A DNA stretch of 16,858 bases from Pseudomonadota bacterium (GCA_023432655.1 JAEYUK010000171.1:1-16858), one strand, 5' to 3'. Counted from the stretch's first letter, positions 1 to 7,115 are shown. The notes: generated from the sequence alone by a model not told the origin. Translations and numbers: made by a program.

Positions 1-539
1 GTGGTAATTCGGGGGCGCAAATCTTGGCCGAAGTTTCTAAAGTTGCAGATACTATTTGGGTGACTCGAGAAAATCCTGAGTTCCTTCCAGATGACGTTGA
101 TGGCAGATACCTCTTTAATATCGCTACTAAAAAGTATCAGGCGATGTTAAAAGGTGAGGAAGTTAAAGACGAGTATAATTTGGCCAAAATTGTCATGGTA
201 GATTCTGTTAAAGAAGCCCGACAGAGAGATGTTCTTCATGCCCGACCTCCATTTTCGGAACTTCGATCCCATTCCGTTCTTTGGAATGGCGGTAGCGAGG
301 AAAAAATTGATTCCATTATTTGGTGTACAGGATTTAAGTCCAAACTAGACCATCTCGAGCCTTTGGATGTTATTAATAATGAAGGAAGGGTTGATACTAA
401 AGATTCTCAATCCTTAAAATGCCCGGGTCTATGGCTCGTTGGATACGGTGATTGGACCGGCTTTGCTTCTGCCACTTTAATTGGGGTTCAGAGAACAGCG
501 AAACAAACGGCTTCCGAAGTCCGAGAATACCTCTCTTGA
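1..539 (+). CDS. Flavin-containing monooxygenase, ArsO-like (3' fragment)
   Basis: This is the C-terminal part of a two-Rossmann flavin monooxygenase; the 5' end lies outside the window. The reading frame is open from base 3 and begins GNSGAQILAEVSK, the core of the NADPH-binding GxGxSG/A loop, so the FAD-binding N-terminal half is missing. Further on come the CTGF motif (a form of the family's ATG-type hinge motif) and a C-terminal GYGDWTGFASATLIGVQR segment. As I recall the family, that segment resembles ArsO-type monooxygenases, which are often found near arsenic genes, but no arsenic gene is visible here. The enzyme would use NADPH and FAD in the cytoplasm to oxygenate a small substrate that cannot be read from this fragment. 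An apparent TTG start at 24 is internal. It converges on the next gene with 3 bases between stop codons and no terminator. The general family is secure; ArsO subtype is inferred. Confidence 0.85.
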   Translation, partial: GNSGAQILAEVSKVADTIWVTRENPEFLPDDVDGRYLFNIATKKYQAMLKGEEVKDEYNLAKIVMVDSVKEARQRDVLHARPPFSELRSHSVLWNGGSEEKIDSIIWCTGFKSKLDHLEPLDVINNEGRVDTKDSQSLKCPGLWLVGYGDWTGFASATLIGVQRTAKQTASEVREYLS

Positions 540-542
540 ACT

Positions 543-1628
543 CTACATTCTTAAAATGGGTTTAATTGTTTTACCCGTTTTAGAATCCTCAAAAGCTTTT
601 TCGATATCCCGGAAGTCATAAAACTGAATGAGCTTATCAAAAGGAAATTTCCCAGCTTTGTAATATTCGATGAGTTGAGGAATGAACACCCTTGGAACAG
701 AATCACCTTCGATCACTCCCACCATCGTTTTCCCTTCGGCCATGAGGTCGTTGTGCACATCGATTTTCATTTCAGGGGTGATACCCACGATGGCCGCTGT
801 TCCTAAAGGTCTAAGAGCATTCAAGCTTTGCTTAACGACGGGAGGCACTCCGGTCGTTTCCACTGCGTAGTGGATTCCTCCATTCGTGATGGATTTTATT
901 TCTTCTACTACATCAACGTTTTTTCCGTTAAGTATATGAGTGGCACCTAGTTCTTGAGCGAGCTTTAGTCTTGAGTCGTGCACGTCTATGGCGAAGATGT
1001 GCTGACAATTGGCAATCTTTGCGGCCATGATGGCACTCAGTCCAACCGCACCACAGCCAAAGATCGCAATGCTTGAAGCGAACTCTGGTTTTAACCGGTT
1101 TAATACGGTACCGGCACCCGTTTGTATTCCACAGCCTAACGGACCTAAAATGGCAAGATCGACGCTTGGATCTACCTTAACGGCATTCCTTTCATGGACG
1201 ATCGCATGAGTTCCAAATGACGACTGACCAAAAAAATTGGATACATCTTTTCCAGACTTATGGATTCTGAAAGTCTGATCTTCCATCTTTCCACCAAAGT
1301 TTAAATCATTAAAAGTCCGGCAGACGGTCGGATGGCCGGTCAGGCAGTTTTCACATTGACCGCAATGAGCAAAAGACATTACTACGTGGTCTCCCACCTT
1401 GAAATCGGTCACACCAGGTCCAATGGCCTCAACTACACCTGAGCCTTCATGGCCTAATACGGCAGGGAAGGGAGTAAGACCCAGGTCCCGTGCCACAGCA
1501 TCAGTATGGCAGACACCTGTGGCAAGTAATTTTATCTGAAGTTCATTGGTTTTAGGACTATCGAGTTCAAGTTCTTGAAAGACAAATTTGCTTTCCTGTT
1601 TTTCTGTGACTGCTGCATTGATATTCAT
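543..1628 (-). CDS. Zinc-dependent NAD(P) alcohol dehydrogenase (aryl-alcohol dehydrogenase-like)
   Basis: A complete 361-residue medium-chain dehydrogenase. Catalytic zinc ligands are visible at C40 (VCHTD), H60 (LGHEG) and C166 (PLGCG). Structural zinc cysteines are C89, C92, C95 and C103. The coenzyme site is GCGAVG at 191-196, and D215 at the end of the second strand favours NAD over NADP. Together with the overall length, this resembles the benzyl/aryl-alcohol dehydrogenase group (AdhC/XylB type), cytosolic enzymes that interconvert alcohols and aldehydes. The actual substrate cannot be told. The ATG is preceded by TAAGGAC at a good distance, so the start is well supported. It is divergent from the histidine kinase 91 bases away. 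The bases upstream carry ACAGGCT, also present in the divergent promoter at 6371-6438. No partner gene shares its operon. Confidence 0.93.
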   Translation of the reverse strand: MNINAAVTEKQESKFVFQELELDSPKTNELQIKLLATGVCHTDAVARDLGLTPFPAVLGHEGSGVVEAIGPGVTDFKVGDHVVMSFAHCGQCENCLTGHPTVCRTFNDLNFGGKMEDQTFRIHKSGKDVSNFFGQSSFGTHAIVHERNAVKVDPSVDLAILGPLGCGIQTGAGTVLNRLKPEFASSIAIFGCGAVGLSAIMAAKIANCQHIFAIDVHDSRLKLAQELGATHILNGKNVDVVEEIKSITNGGIHYAVETTGVPPVVKQSLNALRPLGTAAIVGITPEMKIDVHNDLMAEGKTMVGVIEGDSVPRVFIPQLIEYYKAGKFPFDKLIQFYDFRDIEKAFEDSKTGKTIKPILRM

Positions 1629-1647
1629 AAATCGTCCTTAGGGATAG

Positions 1648-1682
1648 TTTTTATTACGATAAAGAAGACGCAAGAAGCCTGT
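1648..1682 (-). promoter_or_regulatory. Possible promoter of the alcohol dehydrogenase
   Basis: On the minus strand ACAGGCTTCT (1682-1673) is followed 19 bases later by TAAAAA (1653-1648), a rough -10 hexamer, and then by the TAAGGAC ribosome binding site. The first seven bases and the 19-base gap match the two arms of the divergent promoter at 6346-6463. The -10 lacks the usual final T, so this is a weak call resting mainly on the similarity. Confidence 0.25.
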
Positions 1683-1719
1683 CTTGGCACGAAGCTTTGT
1701 ATTAGACTTCATCTGATGT

Positions 1720-3075
1720 GTGGCGAATATGATTAAAAAAATAAAAATTGAATACATTCTATCGGCCTTGTTGGTACTGGTCGCCATTTTTTCCATCTGG
1801 GGGAAAAGAGTCACTTTGCTTCGGTTGGATACTAATTATCAGAACTCAATTAGCACACTGGAAGATAATTTTCGGACATTATATCTGAGTAAGCACCTTA
1901 GAGTCCTTTCTCATAATTTAAATATCCATGGAACAAGACACTTTCTGACTAAGAGTAAGGCCGATGAAGAAAAGTTAGAGGAGAATCGGAAAGCCTTCTT
2001 TTCTACGATCAAAACACTGGAAACGGCCCCCGCTTTTACTGCGAATGAAGCGAGAAGGGAACTGGAGAGGCTTGCAACACTTCAGTTAGAAAGATCTAAG
2101 TTTCTGGGAGAAAATATCAATCTTAGTTTTAAAGAGAAACAGGCCATTTTATTATCACCCAGAGTTAAAGAAAAAAATGAAGAGCTTAGATATTGGTTGG
2201 ATCACTTAATTACGAGTGAGATAAATTATTACAATAAAACGCGAGAGTCACTTTTAGAATACAAAGATCAAGTGATGGAAGAAAATAATTTAATTTCCTT
2301 TTTCCTGATTCTCATTTCCCTTTCATTTGCCGCCATTGTTTTTAAATTATCCCGTATGCTGAGGCTTTCTCACAAAGATGCGCTTAAAGCAATTAAGTCA
2401 CGGGATGACATCCTGGCCGTTGTTTCCCATGATCTAAAAAATCCCCTGTCAGCGATCAGCTTAAATACAGAGTTAATGATAAAAAGACTTGGGGGCGGTG
2501 AGAACGAAAAAACGTTAAGGAGTCTTACCCAAATCAAAAAGGCCGTAGAGACGATGAAGGATCTACTTCAAGACTTGTTGGACCAGGCAAAACTCGAGTC
2601 GGGTAAAATTGAACTCGATTTTCAAAAAGAGAACTTTCAAGAAGTTTTAAAAGAAGCTGAAGATTTATTAATCCCTATTTCTCAAAGTAAAACAATTGAG
2701 GTCGTTAATCATGTCCCGTCTAATCCAATAATCGTAGAAGCAGATAAGAAAAGACTGAAGCAGATTCTTTCAAATTTAATTTCGAATGCTTTAAAATTTT
2801 CTCGGGAAAGCGGGAAGGTAGAAATTATAACTTCCGTTAAAGAAGATAAATTAAAGGTTTCAATTCATGACAATGGCCCTGGGATTGCTGAGAATGACCT
2901 TCCTCACGTCTTTGACCGCTTTTGGCAGGCGAAGAAAACCGCAAAAAAAGGAACGGGCCTAGGGCTCGCAATTGTGAAAGGGCTTGTTGGTGCTCATGGT
3001 GGAAATATCTGGGTAGAAAGTAAGCCTGGAGAGGGGGCTACATTTTCATTCACCATACCTCTCCAGCAGCGCTGA
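1720..3075 (+). CDS. Membrane sensor histidine kinase, orphan
   Basis: A 451-residue two-component sensor. The N-terminal membrane helix spans about residues 11-28. A mostly helical periplasmic domain of about 165 residues follows, then a second helix at about 193-210. The kinase core has HisKA with phospho-acceptor H237 (VVSHDLKNP), N box N356 (NLISNAL), G1 box D384 (DNGPGI), F box (FDRFWQAKK) and G2 box (GTGLGLAIVKG). All catalytic boxes are intact, so it should autophosphorylate. The periplasmic domain matches no family I can name; its helices suggest a four-helix-bundle type sensor. No response regulator lies in the window, so it is an orphan or works with a distant partner. The start is uncertain: GTG at 1720 and ATG at 1729 are in frame and neither has a Shine-Dalgarno sequence. 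It ends 8 bases before the convergent small peptide gene. Confidence 0.93.
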   Translation: MANMIKKIKIEYILSALLVLVAIFSIWGKRVTLLRLDTNYQNSISTLEDNFRTLYLSKHLRVLSHNLNIHGTRHFLTKSKADEEKLEENRKAFFSTIKTLETAPAFTANEARRELERLATLQLERSKFLGENINLSFKEKQAILLSPRVKEKNEELRYWLDHLITSEINYYNKTRESLLEYKDQVMEENNLISFFLILISLSFAAIVFKLSRMLRLSHKDALKAIKSRDDILAVVSHDLKNPLSAISLNTELMIKRLGGGENEKTLRSLTQIKKAVETMKDLLQDLLDQAKLESGKIELDFQKENFQEVLKEAEDLLIPISQSKTIEVVNHVPSNPIIVEADKKRLKQILSNLISNALKFSRESGKVEIITSVKEDKLKVSIHDNGPGIAENDLPHVFDRFWQAKKTAKKGTGLGLAIVKGLVGAHGGNIWVESKPGEGATFSFTIPLQQR

Positions 3076-3083
3076 ATTTAGAC

Positions 3084-3212
3084 TTATCTAATATCTCTTA
3101 TGACCGGTCCATTGGTCGTTGTTGGTCCGTCATCAATGCAGTGAATATCATGATTAGAGGCCATAACATTAGTAGCACAAATCAGTAAAAAGCATACGGC
3201 TAGTACTTTCAT
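3084..3212 (-). CDS. Small secreted peptide, 42 residues
   Basis: A short gene of 42 codons plus TAA. The product begins MKVLAVCFLLICATNVMA, a textbook Sec signal peptide with a likely cut after VMA (residue 18). That leaves a mature peptide of about 24 residues, rich in Asp, Ile, Thr and Pro, with one cysteine (C25). The ATG is preceded by GAGGAG seven bases upstream, one of the strongest ribosome binding sites in the window. On the minus strand TATAAG lies a little further upstream and could be its -10. No family is recognised. It is convergent with the histidine kinase and divergent from the zinc exporter. The combination of signal peptide, ideal ribosome binding site and correct stop makes chance unlikely, but function is unknown. 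It could be a toxin-like, signalling or structural peptide. Confidence 0.72.
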   Translation of the reverse strand: MKVLAVCFLLICATNVMASNHDIHCIDDGPTTTNGPVIRDIR

Positions 3213-3302
3213 ATAAAACTCCTCATTTTTTATCTTATAGACGTTGCAGGCGTCGGCTTTGTGACACTCATAAATTAATTTCTAAACATAGGAAAAATGC
3301 AG

Positions 3303-3314
3303 TAAAATATATTT
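3303..3314 (+). promoter_or_regulatory. Candidate leaderless promoter -10 of the zinc exporter
   Basis: TAAAAT at 3303-3308 lies exactly six bases before the ATG at 3315, and no Shine-Dalgarno sequence is present; the nearest AGGA is about 20 bases away. A transcript from this -10 would start at or next to the ATG. No convincing -35 hexamer is seen. The 102 bases between the two divergent genes must hold both promoters; nothing else is evident there. Confidence 0.3.
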
Positions 3315-4211
3315 ATGCACAGTCATAACCATTCTCATAGTCATACTCACTGCCATTCTCATGGAACTAACAACCAGAAGAATATTCTACTGGCCTTCTT
3401 CCTGAATGCCGGTTTTGCAGCGATTGAGTTTGTGGGTGGCTACCTCACCAATAGTGTGGCCATCTATTCCGACGCCCTTCATGATCTGGGGGATAGTTTT
3501 GCCTTGTTGTTTTCCTACATCGCCGAAAAAATAAGTGTTAAAAAGGCAGATAAAAAATTCACTTTTGGTTATAGACGCTTTTCTGTGCTAGCAGCCCTCA
3601 TCAATGGGGTGATACTTCTCATAGGCTCAACTTTTATTATTCGAGAAGCAGTCATTCGTCTCCAAAACCCAGAACCCATACATGCCGGAGGGGTCATCCT
3701 CCTGGCCCTCTTAGGACTGGCCGTGAATGGCTATGCCGCCTATCGGATGTCACAAAATTCCGGTCTTAACTCTAGAATGATCATGTATCATTTGTTAGAG
3801 GATATTCTTGGTTGGTGTGCCGTTCTCATTGTAAGTATTGTTCTTTTATTTAAGCCCTGGTACTTTTTGGATTCCGTCCTTTCAATTCTTATCGCTCTTA
3901 TCATTATCAATGGGGTCATAAAAAACTTAGCGAGTATCAGTAAGATCTTTCTACAGGCCTTCCCTGAAAACATAAATAGGGAAGATATAATGAAAGAGCT
4001 ATCATCCTTTGAGAATGTTCTGGATGTGCACTTCATTCAGGGGTGGTCTGTGGATGAGTCCAGTTTTAACCTTACCCTTCATGTGAAAGTTCCCGCGGAG
4101 CTTAAGATGAAAGATGTGGATTTACTCCGCTATAAGATGGAGATCTATCTTAAAAATAATAACATACTCTATACTACGATTCAGTTTGAAGGGAATGAGT
4201 GCGATCTCTAA
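3315..4211 (+). CDS. CDF-family zinc/cation efflux transporter (CzcD/ZitB type)
   Basis: A 298-residue inner-membrane cation diffusion facilitator that exports Zn(II), or related divalent ions, in exchange for protons. The N-terminus is a cytoplasmic His-rich tail: eight histidines in the first 16 residues, alternating with Ser, Thr, Asn and Cys. Six membrane helices follow. The transport site pairs are clear: H56/D60 in helix 2 (SDALHDLGD) and H159/D163 in helix 5 (YHLLEDILGW). The HxxxD/HxxxD arrangement is the zinc-selective CzcD/ZitB pattern. The cytoplasmic C-terminal regulatory domain runs from about residue 215 to the end. The length is normal for the family. It is followed 12 bases later by a DUF3147 membrane protein with its own ribosome binding site, so the two are probably one operon. 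No metal regulator gene is seen nearby. Confidence 0.95.
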   Translation: MHSHNHSHSHTHCHSHGTNNQKNILLAFFLNAGFAAIEFVGGYLTNSVAIYSDALHDLGDSFALLFSYIAEKISVKKADKKFTFGYRRFSVLAALINGVILLIGSTFIIREAVIRLQNPEPIHAGGVILLALLGLAVNGYAAYRMSQNSGLNSRMIMYHLLEDILGWCAVLIVSIVLLFKPWYFLDSVLSILIALIIINGVIKNLASISKIFLQAFPENINREDIMKELSSFENVLDVHFIQGWSVDESSFNLTLHVKVPAELKMKDVDLLRYKMEIYLKNNNILYTTIQFEGNECDL

Positions 4212-4223
4212 GGAAAATCAACT

Positions 4224-4553
4224 ATGTATTTTGCAGCTAAGGTCCTCATCTCTGCTCTCATCATTGCTACTGTTACGAAACTTTCTGAAAAAACACCCGT
4301 TGGCGGCGCTCTCATTAAGTCTCTACCGCTGACTTCACTCCTGGTCTTTTTTATTATGAAATATGAGGGTAGAAGTAACCAGGAAATAAGCCGAATGTCC
4401 TGGGACATCCTTTATATGGTTATTCCTTCGCTGATCCTTTTTATCGTATTCCCGTTACTTCTTGACCGTGGCTGGAGTTTTGCCGGATCTCTAGCTGTGA
4501 GCACGGTTATTATGAGTGTAGGGTATCTTATTACATTTAAACTTCTCGCTTGA
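4224..4553 (+). CDS. DUF3147 family small membrane protein
   Basis: A 109-residue protein made almost entirely of about four hydrophobic helices (residues roughly 5-20, 33-46, 62-80 and 87-107). Short polar loops separate them, including KLSEKTPVGGALIKSLPLTS and EGRSNQEISRMS. The SLPLTSLLVFF stretch and the overall layout fit the DUF3147 family as I know it, whose function is not established. The ATG has TAAGGAA upstream, which overlaps the stop of the zinc exporter gene, so co-expression with that exporter is likely. Whether it affects metal transport is unknown. No terminator with a U tract follows the stop. Confidence 0.8.
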   Translation: MYFAAKVLISALIIATVTKLSEKTPVGGALIKSLPLTSLLVFFIMKYEGRSNQEISRMSWDILYMVIPSLILFIVFPLLLDRGWSFAGSLAVSTVIMSVGYLITFKLLA

Positions 4554-4616
4554 GGATATCTGTCTACTTTAGAATAAATTTTGAATCTTCAAAAAATCAA
4601 TGCTTTCACTTTTGTT

Positions 4617-4640
4617 TATAATACCTCTCTGAATGGAGGT
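4617..4640 (+). promoter_or_regulatory. Possible -10 and strong ribosome binding site
   Basis: A perfect TATAAT at 4617-4622 is followed by GGAGG at 4636-4640, six bases from the ATG at 4646. A transcript starting about seven bases after the hexamer would have a short leader carrying just the ribosome binding site. No good -35 sits at 16-18 bases; TTGAAT at 4581 is too far away. Confidence 0.4.
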
Positions 4641-4645
4641 AATTT

Positions 4646-5032
4646 ATGAAAGAGCAATTCCAAAAGACAACTGAAGAAGGGAGCGTTGATCTCACCTTAG
4701 ATTATGATAAGCATTTATTTCTGGCCCGGCCCCATGGAGTGATTAATCCAACGATTGTCGCGGAAGATCTTAAGCGGGCCCGGGAGTTTTCTGAGAAATG
4801 TGAGGACCACTGGACTTATTGTACCAATACTCAGGATGTAAAACTGGTGAATCCATTTAATATTCTGTTTCTCAAAGAAGTTAAGAAATTGAAAAAGCTA
4901 AAAGAGATCGTCGTATTCGCTCCTACTCTTGGTAATAGGATTTTGCTTAAACTAGTATCTCCCATCTTTAGGCCTGACCGGATCATAAAAAATCGGTTTG
5001 AATTTAATCTCTTCCTTCAAAGGGTTAGTTAG
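4646..5032 (+). CDS. SpoIIAA/STAS-like small cytoplasmic protein
   Basis: A 128-residue soluble protein with no signal peptide or membrane helix. Predicted elements alternate strand and helix: a strand near 16-32, a helix at 37-52, a strand at 56-66, a helix at 70-85, the strand EIVVFAP, a helix at about 93-105, and a final strand. This pattern, and the position of the helix-rich linker, resembles the SpoIIAA-like (STAS/CRAL-TRIO-related) fold found in many small bacterial proteins of unknown role. I do not see a conserved phosphorylatable serine motif of the anti-anti-sigma type. The start is fixed by GGAGG at 4636-4640. It ends 14 bases before the start of the damaged DUF1275 gene, and the two may be co-transcribed. 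Fold assignment is an inference from the pattern only. Confidence 0.7.
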   Translation: MKEQFQKTTEEGSVDLTLDYDKHLFLARPHGVINPTIVAEDLKRAREFSEKCEDHWTYCTNTQDVKLVNPFNILFLKEVKKLKKLKEIVVFAPTLGNRILLKLVSPIFRPDRIIKNRFEFNLFLQRVS

Positions 5033-5046
5033 CTTATTATTTGTTC

Positions 5047-5605
5047 ATGCTAGGTTTTGCTAAAGAGCGTTTGGTTCTCTTAATTCTGGCCTTTGTGGCC
5101 GGATTCATAGACACTGCTACCTTTGTTGGAGCTGATGGTCTCTTTTCGGCCCATATTACAGGTAACTTCGTCGTCTTTGCTTCTCAGTTATTCTCCGAAC
5201 ATGATTCCGGCGTTTATGTGAAGCTCCTAACCTTTCCTTTTTTCGCACTAGGGGTTTTGTTTGTTGGTTTTTTTAAAAAGAAAAATAAGCTCTCCTTATC
5301 TTCCGCTCTTTGTATCATCGGATTATTGATTGGTATCAGTTCACTTGGACAGCTATTGCTTCCAGTAGATTATGACCTAGTGGTCATCCCACTTGTCCTG
5401 GTTACTGCAATGGGATACAAAATGCAGCTCACAAGATTTTTCTCGTCCGATCTTTAATTCGACGATTGAAATGATTATGGCCTTTTTCTGTGGATGTGGT
5501 GCAGGTGCTTTCATGACGATTCAGTTGGGTTTATCCTCGGTCGTCTTTCCTGGCATTTTATCCTTATTTGCGGCCTATCTGATTTATAAGCAGCGCCAGA
5601 ATTGA
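5047..5605 (+). pseudogene. DUF1275 (YoaK-type) membrane protein, frameshifted and shortened
   Basis: The first frame (from ATG 5047, or TTG 5041) gives a DUF1275 N-terminus: the AFVAGFIDTATFVGADGLF segment, then a HITGN motif, then membrane helices to the VTAMGYKMQLTRFF region. That frame stops at 5457. The reading then continues in the next frame as the family's final helix (IEMIMAFFCGCGAGAFM and beyond) to 5605. Dropping one T from the T5 run near 5441 would join the frames. Even joined, the product is about 186 residues. It lacks the stretch of roughly 30-40 residues, with a second TxxxTGN motif, that I expect between these parts in the family. So an internal deletion as well as a frameshift is likely, arguing for real decay and not just a sequencing slip. 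No Shine-Dalgarno sequence is seen; TATTAT lies six bases before ATG 5047. The 3' end overlaps the next gene by 22 bases. Confidence 0.7.
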
Positions 5606-6339
5606 CCGTCAAAAGAAAAGCATTTGCGATCATGATTAGAACTCATGGCCCTGAAGACAGTTTTAGAATCACCTTTTGCTTTGAAAAACTCCTGCTCCGT
5701 TTTAAAAAATAAGTGATTATTATAAAAGCCATAAGTTTTCTTGGTATCAACAGAAAAGCTTTTCCCATCAAAAGTCATGATTGGTTCAAAATCTTTTTGG
5801 GTATAAATGTAGGAAGTCTTATCAATGACAGTTGATTCCGTTTTGATTTCGTAAAGATCAGCTGCGACTTGAAATTCCAGATTTTTATTAACAATCTTCT
5901 CATTCTTTGTTCTATATTCCGTATTCACAACTTTTTGTTCAAGAGTTCTTAAATCCAGATAGAGGAGAGTTAAGGTGTCTCCAAAGGGTCTATTTTCTTT
6001 TGCCAGGAAAACGACTATTTGAGCTTTGCCAAGACTTAAACTTAAGACTTTGCTGCATTCTGGTGTAGAGCCTTTTATAAGCCTGTAGCGGCCAATTCCT
6101 TCATTATTCATAGGGACATTTCTTATTTCCTCTTTATTCTTTACAATGACATACTCGCCATATTCAGCATCTTCCATTCGAGTGTATTGATCTTTACTGC
6201 GTATTTCGATTTCTAGGAAAGTATCAGAAGAGACACGGCAATAACTATTGTCGTGAGTGAAAGTTTTATCCATTAGAAAACTTTCTCCTTTGGAAAGGTT
6301 GATTGATAAAACAAAGGTTAAGATAAGCAAGATGATCAT
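5584..6339 (-). CDS. Secreted protein of unknown function
   Basis: A protein of about 251 residues with an N-terminal signal peptide (MIILLILTFVLSINLSKG, cut somewhere near residue 18) and no further membrane helix. The mature part is charged and strand-rich, with four cysteines in total: one near the new N-terminus, one mid-protein (PECSK) and two in the C-terminal RKCFSFDGQFWRCL. These could form two disulfides. I recognise no family. The start is ambiguous. An in-frame ATG at 6357 touches AAAGGAG with no gap and is probably not used. ATG 6339 follows TATAAT by six bases, as a leaderless start would. Alternatively, AAAGGAG drives a three-codon ORF (ATG ATC CTA TGA, 6347-6336) whose stop overlaps ATG 6339. 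It is divergent from the YceI gene and convergent with the decayed DUF1275 gene. Confidence 0.75.
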   Translation of the reverse strand: MIILLILTFVLSINLSKGESFLMDKTFTHDNSYCRVSSDTFLEIEIRSKDQYTRMEDAEYGEYVIVKNKEEIRNVPMNNEGIGRYRLIKGSTPECSKVLSLSLGKAQIVVFLAKENRPFGDTLTLLYLDLRTLEQKVVNTEYRTKNEKIVNKNLEFQVAADLYEIKTESTVIDKTSYIYTQKDFEPIMTFDGKSFSVDTKKTYGFYNNHLFFKTEQEFFKAKGDSKTVFRAMSSNHDRKCFSFDGQFWRCL

Positions 6340-6345
6340 AGGATC

Positions 6346-6463
6346 ATTATAAGGCATCTCCTTTGGGCTTATTAGCCTGTCTTGTTAGGAATGATTGTTC
6401 ACAGGGATGGATAATCAATCCCGAATAAACAGGCTAATTTTCTTTCCTTAATAGCGCTAATCT
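6346..6463. promoter_or_regulatory. Symmetric divergent promoter region
   Basis: Toward the minus-strand secreted-protein gene the order is ACAGGCTAAT (6380-6371), 19 bases, TATAAT (6351-6346), 6 bases, ATG. Toward the plus-strand YceI gene it is ACAGGCTAAT (6429-6438), 19 bases, TAATCT (6458-6463), 7 bases, ATG. The same 10-mer therefore sits at the same distance from a -10-like hexamer on both sides, ending at about position -36. This is where an activator or a special sigma region would contact promoter DNA. It suggests that the two genes are expressed together. Confidence 0.5.
6371..6438. repeat. Inverted repeat, 10-bp arms
   Basis: Perfect arms ATTAGCCTGT (6371-6380) and ACAGGCTAAT (6429-6438) with 48 bases between them. 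The gap is too long for a terminator-type hairpin, and the arms lie in a divergent promoter, so protein-binding sites are the likelier reading. Inside the gap GATTG and CAATC form a shorter, weaker inverted pair. Confidence 0.6.
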
Positions 6464-6470
6464 ATCCACT

Positions 6471-7115
6471 ATGAAAAACATAATCTATTTTATGATGTTC
6501 CTGATAACCACTCATGCCTTTGCCCGGGAGTATGTTCCCGGACTCTATAAAATAGATGTTGACCACTCTAAAGTAGGGTTCATGATTCCTTATTTGATTA
6601 TCACTACAGTAGAGGGTAAATTCACCAAACTAGATGGAACAATAAATCTTCATAAGAATTTTCAAGAAACTCAAATTGAAGTAGAAGTTGAAACCTCATC
6701 AATTGATACAGATGTCACAAAACGAGACGATCACTTAAAGAGTACTGATTTTTTTGATGTGGAGAAGTATCCTAAGATGTTTTTTAAAAGTGTCAGGATT
6801 GACGGACCTAAAGAGCATTTTAAACTGATAGGGGATCTCACCATTAAAGGAATCACCAGAAGAGTTGAGTTTGATACCGTTTTTTTAGGGGTCGTCTCAA
6901 GTAGCTATGGGAATGATAAAGCGGCCTTCCTTGGTAGAGCTAAAATTAATCGAAAAGATTATGGCATAAACTGGAATAAAGTTGTTGAAGGAAGTGAAGT
7001 TATTGGTGATGACGTTGAGATTGAGCTTAAAGTTCTGGCCTCAAAACCTTCTAAAGAAGGGATTAAGCTCTTCGGGAGCGTTCTGGAAATTTCAGGATTA
7101 AAGGGAGGGCGCTGA
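6471..7115 (+). CDS. YceI family periplasmic lipocalin-like protein
   Basis: A 214-residue exported protein with a signal peptide (MKNIIYFMMFLITTHAFA, cut before REYVPG at about residue 19). The mature part has the YceI pattern: YKIDVDHSKVGFMI at the start, an SIDTDVTKRDDHLKSTDFFD core, KYPKMFFKS, then GDLTIKGITRRVEFDT and KINRKDYGINWN near the end. YceI proteins form an eight-stranded lipocalin-like barrel that binds polyisoprenoid or similar amphiphiles in the periplasm. The length is a little above the usual 180-195 because of a C-terminal extension rich in Lys and Gly. No Shine-Dalgarno sequence precedes the ATG; TAATCT is seven bases upstream. It shares the symmetric promoter with the secreted-protein gene at 5584-6339. 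A hairpin overlaps its stop codon. Confidence 0.92.
   Translation: MKNIIYFMMFLITTHAFAREYVPGLYKIDVDHSKVGFMIPYLIITTVEGKFTKLDGTINLHKNFQETQIEVEVETSSIDTDVTKRDDHLKSTDFFDVEKYPKMFFKSVRIDGPKEHFKLIGDLTIKGITRRVEFDTVFLGVVSSSYGNDKAAFLGRAKINRKDYGINWNKVVEGSEVIGDDVEIELKVLASKPSKEGIKLFGSVLEISGLKGGR

Noticed and set aside
553..592. Hairpin AAAATGGGT / ACCCGTTTT as terminator of the monooxygenase and dehydrogenase genes
   Set aside because: It lies inside the conserved C-terminal codons of the dehydrogenase (GKTIKPIL), includes a G-T pair and has no T tract in the right place.
3318..3364. CATAGTCATACTCAC-like tandem repeats
   Set aside because: They code for the His-rich tail of the zinc exporter and are explained by it.
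4578..4598. AT-rich stem TTTTGAA / TTCAAAA after the DUF3147 gene
   Set aside because: Only A-T pairs apart from one, with a two-base loop; not stable enough for a terminator.
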